Source: Caprimulgus europaeus (taxonomy: Eukaryota; Chordata; Aves; Caprimulgiformes; Caprimulgidae). Taken from it: DNA of 64,000 nucleotides. Made by a program: the position numbers and the translations under genes. A model generated the notes under the pieces. It searched no databases. It had not been told where the DNA came from and was given only the letters and a program-made list of their open reading frames with translations. The stretch is taken from contig OU015532.1 in assembly GCA_907165065.1 (NCBI GenBank), positions 31,970,339-32,034,338 on the forward strand. Direction: 5' to 3'. Positions 29,221 through 40,204 of this stretch are shown here, piece after piece; positions within the stretch are counted from its first letter, which is position 1, and the number at the start of each line of letters is the position of its first letter.

Positions 29221-29479
29221 CTTCTAGCTTACATTATACATACTGGCTTGGAAAGTCACATGTTTGTGGGTTCTACACAAATAGGAATTGTTTAAAACAT
29301 CTTCATATGATCAGTATATTTTTTTTTTTAAATCTCTCCTTTTGCTTGTATGTTTGTGGAGGTATTGCTAGTTGGTTTTGCAGGGTTACTTTTGAGTGTC
29401 ATCTTTATGCCATAACCAAAAGCAGTTTGTAGGATCTCGAAGAATCTACTTTATTCAGATCAACTTTTGGTATTTGCAG

Positions 29480-29646
29480 GTACTACAGAGCGGGTGTGTC
29501 TGATCCAGGGAACAGTTGAAGCACTAAATGCAGTACATGGCTTCATTGCAGAGAAGATTCGAGAAATGCCTCAAAATGTGGCCAAGACAGAGCCTGTCAG
29601 CATTCTACAGCCTCAGACCACTGTTAATCCCGATCGCATCAAACAA
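29480..29646 (+). CDS. NOVA1: NOVA1 exon encoding the second half of KH domain 1
   Basis: NOVA1 is a neuron-enriched nuclear RNA-binding protein that binds YCAY clusters in pre-mRNA and controls alternative splicing of synaptic genes. The exon follows an acceptor ending TTTGCAG and stops at a strong donor, CAA|GTGAGT. Its first two bases finish a split Gly codon, then 55 codons run from [10 protein letters not shown] to NPDRIKQ. These 55 residues match, as I remember it, the vertebrate NOVA1 protein essentially perfectly. Residues 1-27 are the end of the first type I KH fold (last beta strand and C-terminal helix, [15 protein letters not shown]). Residues 28-55 begin the linker to KH2. The GxxG loop of KH1 would be in the preceding exon, which is outside the window. 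Length is 167 nt; it enters in phase 1 and leaves in phase 0, so it can join either the cassette exon or the KH2 exon. NOVA2 is the alternative, but the [10 protein letters not shown] linker fits NOVA1. Confidence 0.97.
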
Positions 29647-30409
29647 GTGAGTTTTTGGTTGGGAATAGAGAGTCACAGCAGCTCCTTGAAAGTCTTACAA
29701 CTTTAAGGCTGCAAGGGGTCAACATAACATGTTCTTTCAAAAAATATTATTTTACTCTTAAGTGATTTGCTGGTCCTCTTTTTCCTTGTACTAACATGTT
29801 CCACGTTTCTCAGCAGTTTTTTAGAGAGTGTTTTATTAAGTTTCAGTGCCACGCTATAATGTGTCTTTCATAAACTTTTCTTTACTGTATAAGGTGATAA
29901 TACACTTCTAAGTTTTAGTTAAAAATTGAAGAATTTTAATCTTAAATGGTGAACCTTTTTGTAAATCTTTAGTGTTACTAAAAATCGCAGATTACCTGAA
30001 TGTTTCCTACTTTTATGTCTAGAAAATAAACTCAAAAATGTTAATTGGTTTTTTTAGACCCTATATTAGATACTTTAAATTTTACCTGTAAGAACTTGAA
30101 AATATAAAGATAACTTACTTGTGATGTTTTCTACAATTTCATTTTATGTTATTTTTGACACAGTTTTGCCCGTTTTACACTGATGTCTTTCAAAATCTAT
30201 GGGCAATGCAAAATATATTTGCAAGGTATTATTGGTCTAGTATTCTTTAATTCATTACATTTTTCAGAATAATTTTAATTTTTAAAAAAATGCCCTGTAA
30301 GGAGAATGTGGAAAATGTATCATACAGGATTTAAAAATTATTTTACATTATCTTGAATAAGAAAAAGTTTAAGAGATAAATGAGTGAACATTACTAAAAT
30401 TTTGACTTG

Positions 30410-30429
30410 TCTATCCTATATAGGATAGA
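30410..30429. other. 20-nt perfect palindrome
   Basis: TCTATCCTAT followed immediately by its own reverse complement, with no spacer, about 760 nt into the intron after the KH1 exon. It could form a cruciform or bind a dimeric factor; nothing around it identifies one. Confidence 0.75.
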
Positions 30430-31106
30430 TTTTAGTTTCTCACCTGTATGAGAAAAGATTGTTTCGTCCTACACTAGCAAGAGTCAACGTCCTATAAGTA
30501 CTTTGGTAACTGTATATATATTTACTTTGTATATAGTGACATACACAGAATGCTTATATGAAGATGTGTTTGAACAGGATAAGTTTGGAATGATCAGACT
30601 GCTTTAGATGGATGAAACTGTGCATAAACCATTGTATATTATTTCTAATATTTACTACTATATTATTTTTTCTGTATATGTGATATTTTAACGTAAAAAT
30701 ACTCTACATAATTTATAAGAAAATACTCAAAAGACAAGCCTCAGTTTATAGGTTTAGTTTCTCAATTATTAGGCATGAAAGTTGTTATGCCTGAGGTAGA
30801 GAGAAAAAGCTGAAGAGATCTGTATTTTGAATGGCTTTTCTGCTCATGAAATGTTAGATTTTATGCCAGTACTTCTTAGCCCAATGGGAAATGAGTGTTC
30901 TCTATTACAATGAAAAGTGGTTTTCCCTTTTGCTATAAAATGAAGCTAATTTTTAGGTAAGTCAGTAAGATCCTGAGAAACCAGATTACAGAGCTGTTTA
31001 GTGACATACTTAAATAGTTCCTGTCTTGCCTCTGAAGTTGATATAGCTGGTCCACAATTCTTACGCAGAAAAAGTATTTGTAAAGTTGTTGAGGGTTTTT
31101 ATTCAA

Positions 31107-31197
31107 TTTGTTTTGTTTTGTTTTTCAGTTTGGTTGGTTACTTTGGGGTTTGTTTGGCTTGGTTTTTGTTTTTGTTTTGGTTTTGTTTGGTTTTTTT
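31107..31197 (+). repeat. G/T-rich low-complexity tract
   Basis: About 90 nt made of TTTTG, TTTGG and TTGGTT units (for example TTGGTTGGTTACTTTGGGG), with almost no A or C. No fixed repeat unit. Confidence 0.75.
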
Positions 31198-33004
31198 AAA
31201 CATAATTCCATTTTGGAATGTTAAATTTTGAAGGGATGGATTAATGAACAGAGCTGCTGCTAGTGAAGTTAAGACACGGACTAAAAACAATGTTTAACTT
31301 ATAAGACTGTTACTTAGTGACTGGCTCTACATCTTAAAATTTTAATATATTACCTGTGTACATACAGGTGCACAATAATATGACTGCAAATAATTGGAGA
31401 TATGCATGTGCATAAGTTGAGCAGTTTTGACCACAATAAATTGTTTAACTTATCTTTTAATGAAGCAACATCTATTCATGATAAATTCATACACTATAAA
31501 TATTGACTCAATCAATCTAAAATCCATTATTTTTACCAAGAAGTTAAATTGTTAGCTTAGCTCTTAGAGTTTGCAGTGAAATAATCTATCCTCCAATGTC
31601 AGAATATCCTGTATCTTAATGAAAGATATAATACTTCTATTTAAGAAATTAAAAGAATAATATTTTATAACAGGTAAACAGGAACTAGAACTCCAGTGTT
31701 GCTTTTTTTTGTGTTTGTTTGTTAATAGCAGACAGATCACAGTGGTCATTAAAATGATCAGGATAATGTGTAATACAAATAATCTTGAAAAAAATAAGCT
31801 TTATGATTTACAATTTCTTCTTTTACATGGTTCTTCCTGTCTTAGAGTATTTCCCAAGAACTTTGTCACTCAAAGTGTTACATCACAGACTGAAGAAAGT
31901 AGAGTTAGCATTTGAGGTCAAGAGTTGATTTGAAATAAAAAATTTTACCTTCATTAGGAACTTGGAAGAAATTTTTGGTGGTTTTCTGGCTGTTTCTACC
32001 AAAAAGCAAAGGTAGTTTCTCTCCATGAATAAAGACACTTGTAGTTGAAATCTTGCAGTGACACCTATGTCTATGAGCATTCAGCTCTGATTTCTCTATT
32101 GTCATTTGTTTCTCCTGGGCTGCTTTACCCACACTCTTCTCACAGAAGAGAGCTAAGAAAGGAAGTATCATCTGGCTACAGTTTCAGTGAAGAAAGACAG
32201 TAGGTAAACCCTTTGCTCACTGCTTGAGTTTCAGCATTTTCTGTCCTCTGGAAAAGCATGGTATACACAGAAGCTGTCTGTCCTGGCATTTCTCCTTAAT
32301 CAAAGTCACTATCCAAACATTCTAGTCTCTCTAACTTCATCTTTCTCAGCTTCAGAAGATTTGCAAACAAGTCTGGTTCCTTTTGAGCCTTCTCCACATC
32401 TCCTAATCCTATGGACTTATCAGTAGATACCAGGTAGTTCTCTCCTCAGGCAGGTCTGATAGATCTTTAATTGACAAATGTTTGCATCTTTTATCTCTAC
32501 GTAACATAGACGATCTCTTCATAGATGTCAGCCATCTGCTATTTCTAGGTCTCATTTGACAATAACCAACTGATTCCTGTGCCCTTTTGCTTCCTAAAAA
32601 ATGCTATAAGCATCTAACCTCCCTTTTCTCTCTTTATTATTGAAGTGTCACACCAACTTCTTCAGACCATATTGTAACCCAGGGGAACAGAATATAGTTT
32701 TCACAAAGTGATCAGGAGCCTGAGCTGTTTCAGCTTTGCAATTAGCATACAAAGCTTTAAATTTCATGTCTAATTTAATAGCAGCTCCTATGAACAATGG
32801 AAAAGGCCGCATAGTATGGTCTTATCACATCACCTTCTTCAGAAATTATTTCAGCTTCTTTGTATTCTAGTTGTATTTTCATTCCAGCTTTCAGCTGTTT
32901 TGCAGGTAGCAGGTGTTGTAGTAGCCTGACCAGGAAACACACAGAATCAGAGATGGCCTCTGCAGAACTGCATTATATAGAAGGAAAAATGTATGATCTT
33001 CTAG

Positions 33005-33085
33005 CTAACTCTGCTTTAAGCAGGAGTTTGCACTGTTTGGCCTTCTGAGATCCCTTCCAACCTGAATCAATCTTTGATTCTATGA
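33005..33085 (+). mobile_element. CR1 LINE 3' tail, + strand
   Basis: A short sense-oriented CR1 end: GCTTTAAGCAGGAGTTTGCA, then CTGAGATCCCTTCCAACCTG, ending with TTGATTCTATG (octamer ATTCTATG at 33077-33084). The upstream limit is unclear; similarity may begin nearer 32930. It lies about 500 nt from the opposite-strand CR1 at 33595, so the two tails point toward each other. Confidence 0.8.
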
Positions 33086-33500
33086 AATGTTTAGCTATTG
33101 AAGTGTGGACAAAGGTTTTAGAATTTCTTCCTTGAAAATCTAGAATGAAACTTTCAGATATAGAACTTGCAATTAATGTTTTCATTGGAGCCAGTTTCCT
33201 TTCAGCTTTTTCAGTAGATAACCTCTCATGAGTCTTTAACTTCTGTTTGTTAATCATGGTCCCACACATTGTTTTCAAAATCTGCAAAACTGAATGTCTG
33301 AAGTCAGATTTGTAAATTCACAGTCTTCTAGTGTAAATGACTACTTTTACTTCAGAAATGCTGATCAACAAAAAATAAATTTAAATGTTAATTTTTTAAA
33401 ATAAAAAATTTTCACATTGAAGTGCTTAAATAGAGTTTAAGAATACAGATCTGAAAATACTGGCTTAAACAGAAGTGGTTTTGGTTTTTGGGTTTTTTTT

Positions 33501-33528
33501 GGGGGGTGTGGGGAGGGGAGCCGGGGGG
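33501..33528 (+). other. G-quadruplex candidate on the transcribed-sense strand
   Basis: Four G runs of 6, 4, 4 and 6 are separated by loops TGT, A and AGCC, within a G/T-rich tract spanning about 33478-33547. The pattern meets the usual G3+N1-7 rule with margin. Because it is on the sense strand, it could fold in the NOVA1 pre-mRNA as well as in DNA. It lies 67 nt before the CR1 3' end at 33595. Confidence 0.7.
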
Positions 33529-33594
33529 CGTGGTTGTGGGTTTTTTTGTAAATACAGGGTATTAGTTCTCCAGGCTGGAAAGACTTGGTAGACT

Positions 33595-34240
33595 TCACAG
33601 AAACATAGAGTGGTTTGGGTTGGAAGGGACCTCAAAGATCATTTAGTTCCAACCCCCCTGCCATGGGCAGGGACACCTTCCACTAGATCAGGTTGCTCAA
33701 AGCCTCATCCAACCTGGCCTTAAACACTTCCAGGGAAGGGGGCATCCACAACTTCTCTTGGCAACCTGTTCCAGAGGTTTACCACCCTCACAGTGAAGCA
33801 TTTGTTCCTAACATCTGATCAAAGTCTACCCTTTTCCAGTTTAAAACTGTTACCCCTTGTCCTATCACTGCACTCCTTGATAGAGTCCCTCCTCATCTTT
33901 CCTGTAGGCCCCCTTTAAGTGCTGTAAGGCTGCTACAAGTTCTTCCCAGAGCCTTCTTTTCTCTAGGCTAAACAATCCCAACTCTCAGCCTGTCCTCATC
34001 GCAGAGTTGCTTCCAGATCATCTTTGTGGCCTCCTTGGGACCTGCTGGGGGCCCCACAGCTGAACACAGTACTTCAGGTGGGGTCTCACTAGAGTGGAGT
34101 AGTGGGGGAGAATCACCTCTTGACCGTCTAGACACACTTTTGATGCTTCCCAGGATATAGTTGGCTTTCCGGGCTGTGAGCACACATTACCAGCTCAGTT
34201 TTTCATCCACTAATACCCCCAAGTCCTTCCTTGCTTAGGA
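33595..34240 (-). mobile_element. CR1 LINE, 5'-truncated, longest copy in the window
   Basis: The + strand shows the complement of a CR1 3' region (GGTTGGAAGGGACCTCAAAG at 33615). Then come the familiar CR1 blocks CCAACCTGGCC, CTTCCAGGGA, CAACCTGTTCCAG, ACCACCCTCACAGTGAAG and CTTGTCCTATCACTGCA. The minus-strand frame at 33968-34183 resembles the last part of the CR1 ORF2 protein (for example EATKM followed by a DRLR segment), interrupted by frameshifts. It covers only the 3' few hundred bases of a LINE that is normally several kb. The upstream edge is near 34240, after CCCCCAAGTCCTTCCTTG. Confidence 0.93.
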
Positions 34241-36772
34241 AACCTTCACTGGTTTCTTGAAATGCCTCTTCTTTCTGATGAGCCTTTCTTCTTTTTATCT
34301 TCCATTTAAGGCAATAGTCTGTTACCTAGATGAATCTTACTAAACTCTAGAATATGAGAAAATAACTCTACATTCTTAATTTGAGGTAAATAATAATTAG
34401 TTTTGTAGATCAGTGTCTCTCGATCTAGTCAACAATTTCTCATAAACTTCTCACTTTTGAACACAGCTGAAGAATCACACCACTTACCATTCTGCAATGA
34501 ATAATAAGATATACAGGTGTGTTTACAAGTTGTGAGGACAAAAAAATATAAAAATAATTAAAAATATGTCATTATTCACTAGAGAGACAGTTCTATACAT
34601 TAGATCCTGTAGCAAAAATTTATCATTCCATAAATATATGTATACTGTATCCTGTTCCTCATGTGCTCTTAACTTCATTCTGGTGCCAGATCACTGTTTT
34701 AATTTTCTGTTTCATTTCACCAGTGTTGGATATAATCTCATTTTGTATGCGAAACTGTGCTTTATGAACACAGTTAACTTTGTAGCTGATGATTAACTCC
34801 TCATTGTATGCGCTTCAAAAGTAGAATGTGAATAGGAGATTTTGTTGGGGGATGAACAGCAGCGTTCAACGTTGCAGAAATTTTCAGCAGTGTTCTGATT
34901 CTTAAGAAAATTCTGAAGTTATCCCATGTCCTCTGATGGCTTTGTAGTTTTGGTGGTATTTTCCCAAATCTCAAAGTAGCCTAGAATCAAAAGGTGGCAC
35001 TTTCTTTCCTTCTAGAACTTGGGTTTTTTTTTGACACAGATCTTTGACCCATATCTTCTTATGTGTTTTGATGCCTGTGTCTTAGAAACTTAAACTTGAG
35101 TTTTCCAGTGTTTCCATGTAACAGCACCTGATGTTGTAGTAGTTCTGTGTTACTGTGACAAGTTTTAAGGGAAGAGGAGGTCTTGATTCTTCTTTGTCCC
35201 TTTTACTGTAACCTTCATCCTAAATCATTCCCTCCATCCAGAGTTGCTCTGATGATCCAAAAGGCACCTGCTGGTTTTCTTTAAGCTCCTTACCCCTTCT
35301 TGTCCTGTGACAGAACACAAGATAATCTTTCTTTTACATCATACTTAGCATACTTTTTTCCTTTTTCAAAGATAAGTCCTCAAGAGTCCATAAATGCAGA
35401 TAAATTATCTCTATAAACATTTATAAATAAGCATTCCATCTATATATGCTAGCCTTCCTAGTCTTTTCGTATTACCCTATGCCCTGTGTATTCTTCTACA
35501 CAAAAGCAAAACCAAAAGCAGAGAGGATGAAATGGCATCGGAATGTACTTTATTTGTTCTTTACACAAGTGAAAATGTAGCAAGTAAAATTAGATCACTG
35601 AAGTCATCAGAGTAGCCTTTTTACAATCTAGATTGTAAATAAATTTTTCTTTGATTACTTATTTTTCAAAATTTTGTTTTTAGTGTGTTTATGTATTTAT
35701 ACAGTCATCATTGAGATTATAATAATTTGCCAAATTTACAGATTAAATTAGTTGCAGGAAATGAAAAGCGACTCAATAAGTTTAGCAAAGCAGGTGGTCT
35801 GTTTAGAAAGGCTCATCTCTGATACTGTTGAAAATCTAGTAAGTCAGTTTTTTATGTTGTTCAGCACAATGGGGCCTTGCAGTGCTCTCTGTTTCTCATT
35901 TTAGCTGCAGGTTTTCTACTATTTAATACAATTCAAAAAATATACCACCTTTTCTTAAAGTGCATTAAAATATTGGCTTAAGCAGATCAGTTTTATCATC
36001 ATATTAATGTCAATGATTTAAAAGCACCAATATTAATATATGCAAGACTGAAAGTCAGTATTAGCTTAGTATTAATATTAATTTAATGTGGGTAATGTGA
36101 TTACCAAGATTTCCTTTGTTTGGCAAGCCCTGTAGTGAGAAACTATAAATTGGTAAGCTGTAAATGCAGTTTCATCTTCACATTTAAATGTTGTTCTTTT
36201 TATGCTTTCATGTCTCTAACCCTGTTTTCAAATGGTATTTCTTTTTTCTGTCTTTTCTTTCTACTCATGTATATATAAATATACCAGTAGGTACTGAGAA
36301 TTAAGTTAACTGTCTCAGTACAATATTTATTATGTAGGTTGCAAATATTGAAATTTTTTTTAGCCTATAGATAAGGATGTGACTCTTGTCATTTATACAC
36401 AACTCTGCATTAGGCAGTTTGTGAAGTCATTGAAAGAGGGCTTAGAGACCTTTTGGAACACTGTGCAGATGGAGTTTGTGTATTCTATACTGCTGTGATA
36501 ACAGCTATATCCTCACTCTGTTACTCAAAAGTATGAAGCATGGAAGTGTGATGCTTTGACCATCTTTCTGCACCCTTTAGTATGTTGTGCAGTCTGAGAA
36601 CAGTCTCTCACGGTATAATCAATTCTTGTGAGCAACAGGAGTATTTTCTGGTACTTGCAGAAAATGCTACAACTCAAATATGGCTCAAACAGAGTTTTAT
36701 TTCTACAATTAAGCTCCTTTTTATTCCTTAAAATCTGTTTGCTTAACCATTTGTTCTAGAAGCTTAAAGTAC

Positions 36773-36822
36773 AAGCTTTCTTACCTGTAAAGAAAAGCTT
36801 TCTTAAAGCTTTCTTACCTGTC
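36773..36822. repeat. 32-nt spaced duplication
   Basis: AAGCTTTCTTACCTGT occurs twice (about 36774 and 36806), with a partial third copy AAGCTTTCTTAAAG between them, suggesting a small replication-slippage duplication. Confidence 0.7.
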
Positions 36823-37470
36823 TTCTATTCATTGTCTTATAAGTAATAGGAAAGAAAATATTTGCGAAAACAGAGAAGACCAATTTCACCATGGCTTGAA
36901 CTTTACAATTCAATCTATAGTTTAAAGAACCCCCATGAGTCTTAGAAGTGGTATGTGGCAGAAATTCTGACTGCCTTTTTCTATAACCTTGCCAGCAGTC
37001 AACCTGCAATTTCCGGAAAGCTTCAATTATAGTATGCATGTTTCAGTCTCAAAAATTGAACTCTAAAATGTAAATTCATCTTATGATTTCTAATCACTTT
37101 ATACATCTCATTCCCAGAAGCCTAATAAGTACTAAATTCAAGTGCTTGCCTAATGCAAAACACTTGCCAATTTCTAAAAAAAAAATATTCTATGCTGTGT
37201 AATAAATCAGAATTATTGAGCTCTGTCCAACCTTCTTTAAGAAGTAATTTTGCCTAAAAGTTCTTGCAAGGCAATTGAGAGTGTATCAATGAATTACTTA
37301 TCAGCCAGTGGAAATTCAATACAAAATCCAGATGCCTGTGTTTCTTTATTTTTGAGAAATTACTTTTATATCGAAGAAATAAATAGGTGTGTCTCCAGAA
37401 TTTAATGTGTATCCAGAATTATACAGAAGCATGAAAAGGGATGAATTTTTACAAAATATTGTCAGGGTTT

Positions 37471-37533
37471 TTTATATATAGATATATACTTTTTTATATG
37501 TGTGTGTATATATATATGTATAGTTATATATAA
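37471..37533. repeat. (TA)n/(TG)n microsatellite
   Basis: Interrupted TATATA and TGTGTG units over about 60 nt. No unit is pure over more than a few repeats. Confidence 0.75.
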
Positions 37534-38228
37534 AGAAAAATAAAAGCAGTTGTATCAGTAAACAAAGTAGGATAGATGAAGTCTCAAACACAAGCAGCCC
37601 AATATACAAAGAAAAAATATCAAAAAAACAAAACAAAAAACCTTACTGCTATTTTCAGTATTTTGTCGCTGGTATGTATATTTTGAAAAATGTGTATTCC
37701 CCTACTTGGTTCTTGTTCATTAATACAGTTGTTTTGCTCTTAAATGTTTTTCTCTTTTTTTCTATTGTATTTTAAACAAGTTTTTGATAAAATGAAATAG
37801 TGAAATGATTCTATTTAATAGATGTTATAGTTCAACAGTCACTCTTTTTTCACTGCTGCCATACATTTCTGTGCTTTAGGAAGAATGATATGAATTGAAA
37901 ATTGAGATGCTTCCAGTTTCCTAAATTACTTGTGGTATCGGTGATTAAGTCGTTATTCAGTGTGAAGTGTTCTACATATTTTCTTATAAATACACTAGTT
38001 AGTAACAACTACGAAGAAGCAGCTTTTTTTTTTTTAATTAATTAGCCTAGCACACCAAAACAATATACAACACACAAACTATCGGATGCCTGAAATATTT
38101 TAGTCAAAATATGTTTTCAGAGTTTTACTGGGGAGCAATAACATTTTTTTTTAATTTTTTTTTTATTCAAGATGAGAGTTAGCTGTAATAAAGAAAACCT
38201 ATTGGGATAAGTTACAGTCCTCCATTCT

Positions 38229-38270
38229 GTTTGGTTGGAGGTTTGTTTTGGTTTTTTGGTTTTTTTTTCC
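38229..38270 (+). repeat. G/T-rich low-complexity tract
   Basis: GTTTGGTTGGAGGTTTGTTT followed by GGTTTTTTGG and a T run; same style as the tracts at 31107, 48299 and 53171. Confidence 0.7.
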
Positions 38271-40094
38271 CATTAGTTTAAGCTTAAATTATGAAAATCA
38301 GTTCATTGCAATTTTGAAATTTGGTGAGAGAGATACTGCAACATCCCACTAAAATCAGAAGTATAATTCTGTAATTGAATAGGATTGGCCCTGTACTTTT
38401 GTGGAATCTGACATTTCTTCTTCTAAATAATTCTAGCCCTTTGCAAATGTACCCATGTTCTGTACAGAAAGTCATGGGAGAATCCTTTAGAATTGTCTTG
38501 ATTTTCACAATGTATCATGTCTGCTAACCAATAACATTTTGCAAAGCTACGTATTTTTTATAATGCCCTATATATAGTAATATTTTGTACTTAGGTCTCT
38601 TAAAAGAGTCCTAGTTGATGCTTAAGCTGTATATGTTGTGATTTTTTTAAAATTGTTTTATGACATGAGTTACAAGTTGGAAACACAAAATAAGGGTCTG
38701 TTTCTTAAGATATTTTTTCCCTGTTTTGGCTGCTTGTTTATGTACAAACTGTGAAAAAATGGATCTTCATCTTGCATAACATACAGCTAAAATATTTGTG
38801 TGTGCATATGTACAAGCCCATATTTTGCTAATACACACCTTTATGCATTCACAGTGTCCCAGCTTTCTCATATGCATTAAGAGTTTTAGTGCAAAAGTAT
38901 GTATACCTATTTTATGAGGGACTGTCAATGATTGTAAGTAACAGAACTGTTAAAAGTGTGAAGTTTTGCTTCATTTTTTTTGAAATAGTTTTGGTTAGTG
39001 ATTATATCATCATTTGATAAATCACATTGTATAGCATTTTAACATCTTATTTCTTAAAGTAAAAGTAGTGTAATTTTGGATATTTTATCTTATTTATATA
39101 TTACAAAGATGTCAAAAAACATGCTTTGAATAAGTACTGTATGTATGTTCTGAAAATTGGAATTTTACATTTTCACTACATTTATAAAAAGAAAAAAAAA
39201 AGAGTTATTCTGTCAGGATCTAGTTCTTTAAAGAGATAAATGTGTACATAAATTCTAAACAGAGCAGTGTTTTTTTATGTGTTCAAGAATTAATGTTAAG
39301 CGTATGTATATTATTTAGAAAACATGATCAATAAATATGACTCTTAATTCTTTTTTGTGTTTATTTTGAACACAGGCTTGATGATAAGTTATTAACCTTT
39401 TGCTCAACTAAATGAACATTTTTAACGCTAATCATAAATATATTGTCATAATTTCTTGTGAAGGTATTAGTTGCATGTTCATCCATCATGAGATTGATGT
39501 TTACATTTTTTCACCTGCCTCTTGATTAAAAGAGATCAATGAATATTTTAGCAGTTAGTCTATTGCTAAAAAATCAGTAGCTTCAGTGAAATTATTGTAA
39601 GAAACGGAACAGTTTGCTGGCTATAGTCCATGCTATAGAACGGTGCGCTATAAGGTGCCAAAGTAAATGTCTTTAGCTTTCTTCAGACTTTGGCCCTGTT
39701 TGTTTGTAGACTGATAACTGTTTCTAGGGTGCTCATTGAACTTGCTGGAATTTTCATTTACTATAGTCTTCATTATCCCCAAGAGGAGGAGAGAGGAAAG
39801 AATATATTCCTCATGTGGTCAGCATATTTTGAGTATTTGTGTGAGTTCACCATCTTGATTTCAAGTCATGAATTTGTTTTTACATGCATAAGCATGCATA
39901 TTTACATGCATTATTTATCCAGTTGACTTTAAATTCCATTAAGTTCCAATGAGTAGGAGAAAGATTTTGTCTTAGGCATTTTTTATTTATTTTAATTTTC
40001 TAGTTATGTTACTTTTGTTGGTTTATTTATTTTTTTAACTGTTCAGTCTAAGGCTTGTAAAGGTTGATTTGCTCCTGAACTGCTTTGTTCCCAG

Positions 40095-40166
40095 ACATTG
40101 CCATCTTCCCCAACTACCACCAAGTCCTCTCCATCTGATCCCATGACCACCTCCAGAGCCAATCAG
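40095..40166 (+). CDS. NOVA1: NOVA1 alternative cassette exon (24 codons, Ser/Thr/Pro-rich linker)
   Basis: This 72-nt exon sits between an acceptor TTGTTCCCAG and a donor CAG|GTACAGT. It encodes 24 residues starting TLPSSPTTTK and ending TSRANQ, the insert that separates the long and short isoforms of vertebrate NOVA1 (exon 4, also called exon H). It has six Ser, six Thr and two Ser-Pro pairs, so it could be a phosphorylated linker between KH1 and KH2; that is inference, apart from the general report that this exon carries phosphorylation sites. Being exactly 24 codons in phase 0, it can be skipped without changing frame. The acceptor's pyrimidine tract is short and broken by purines (GGTTGATTTG, CTGAACTG), as expected for a regulated exon. 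The exon itself holds five YCAY tetramers. The minus strand also reads open here for 61 codons, but that frame has no support as a gene. Confidence 0.95.
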
Positions 40167-40204
40167 GTACAGTATCATCCTACCATCTACACCATACTTT
40201 TCAC
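40101..40204 (+). promoter_or_regulatory. NOVA1: YCAY cluster over the cassette exon and its donor (NOVA binding, probable autoregulation)
   Basis: Nine YCAY tetramers occur in 104 nt. Five are in the exon (40101, 40117, 40131, 40141, 40147) and four are in the intron just after the donor (40175, 40183, 40192, 40201). The four intronic ones are spaced 8-9 nt apart. With even base use about 1.6 would be expected. KH domains of NOVA bind UCAY/YCAY RNA, and NOVA1 is known to repress inclusion of its own exon 4, so this is the obvious cis element. In general NOVA maps, exonic or upstream sites favour skipping and sites just downstream favour inclusion, so the two halves could oppose each other; that part is inference. 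Confidence 0.75.

Larger units (their letters stand above)
1..29479 (+). other. NOVA1: NOVA1 intron upstream of the KH1 exon (5' end outside window)
   Basis: AT-rich, non-coding sequence. Reading for the preceding NOVA1 exon (first half of KH1, with its GKGG loop and the DFYPG-encoding end), I did not find it, so the whole stretch is taken as intron. Contents: a CpG-containing block near the start (about 220-560), an old CR1 fragment (2783-3345), an unclassified block plus CR1 at about 18960-19660, small inverted repeats at 20886 and 24582, a CpG-retaining block at about 26420-26930, and homopolymer runs. The other stretches, roughly 3.6-18.9 kb and 19.7-26.4 kb, show only low-complexity AT-rich sequence and short chance frames. 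Confidence 0.85.
29647..40094 (+). other. NOVA1: NOVA1 intron between the KH1 exon and the cassette exon
   Basis: A 10.4-kb intron with donor GTGAGT and acceptor TTCCCAG. It holds a 20-nt perfect palindrome (30410), a G/T-rich tract (31107), a + strand CR1 tail (33005-33085), a G-quadruplex candidate (33501) followed by a minus-strand CR1 (33595-34240), a short duplication at 36773, a (TA/TG)n tract (37471) and a further G/T tract (38229). The rest is AT-rich with no recognisable gene. If the donor were not used, the reading frame from the KH1 exon would continue for 19 codons and stop at 29704-29706. Confidence 0.9.

Noticed and set aside
1..29479. Preceding NOVA1 exon (first half of KH1 with GKGG)
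   Set aside because: I looked for the KH1 loop coding sequence and the exon end before the split Gly codon and did not see them; the exon probably lies upstream of the window.
29467..29706. Reading the KH1 exon as a stand-alone 79-codon gene
   Set aside because: The ends are intronic: the acceptor AG is at 29478-29479 and the GTGAGT donor at 29647. Only the middle 55 codons match NOVA1.
33968..34183. 71-codon minus-strand frame as a functional protein
   Set aside because: It is a truncated piece of CR1 ORF2, without reverse transcriptase or endonuclease.
39472..39477. TGCATG (RBFOX motif) upstream of the cassette exon
   Set aside because: A single copy about 620 nt from the exon; six-base motifs are expected by chance at this density.
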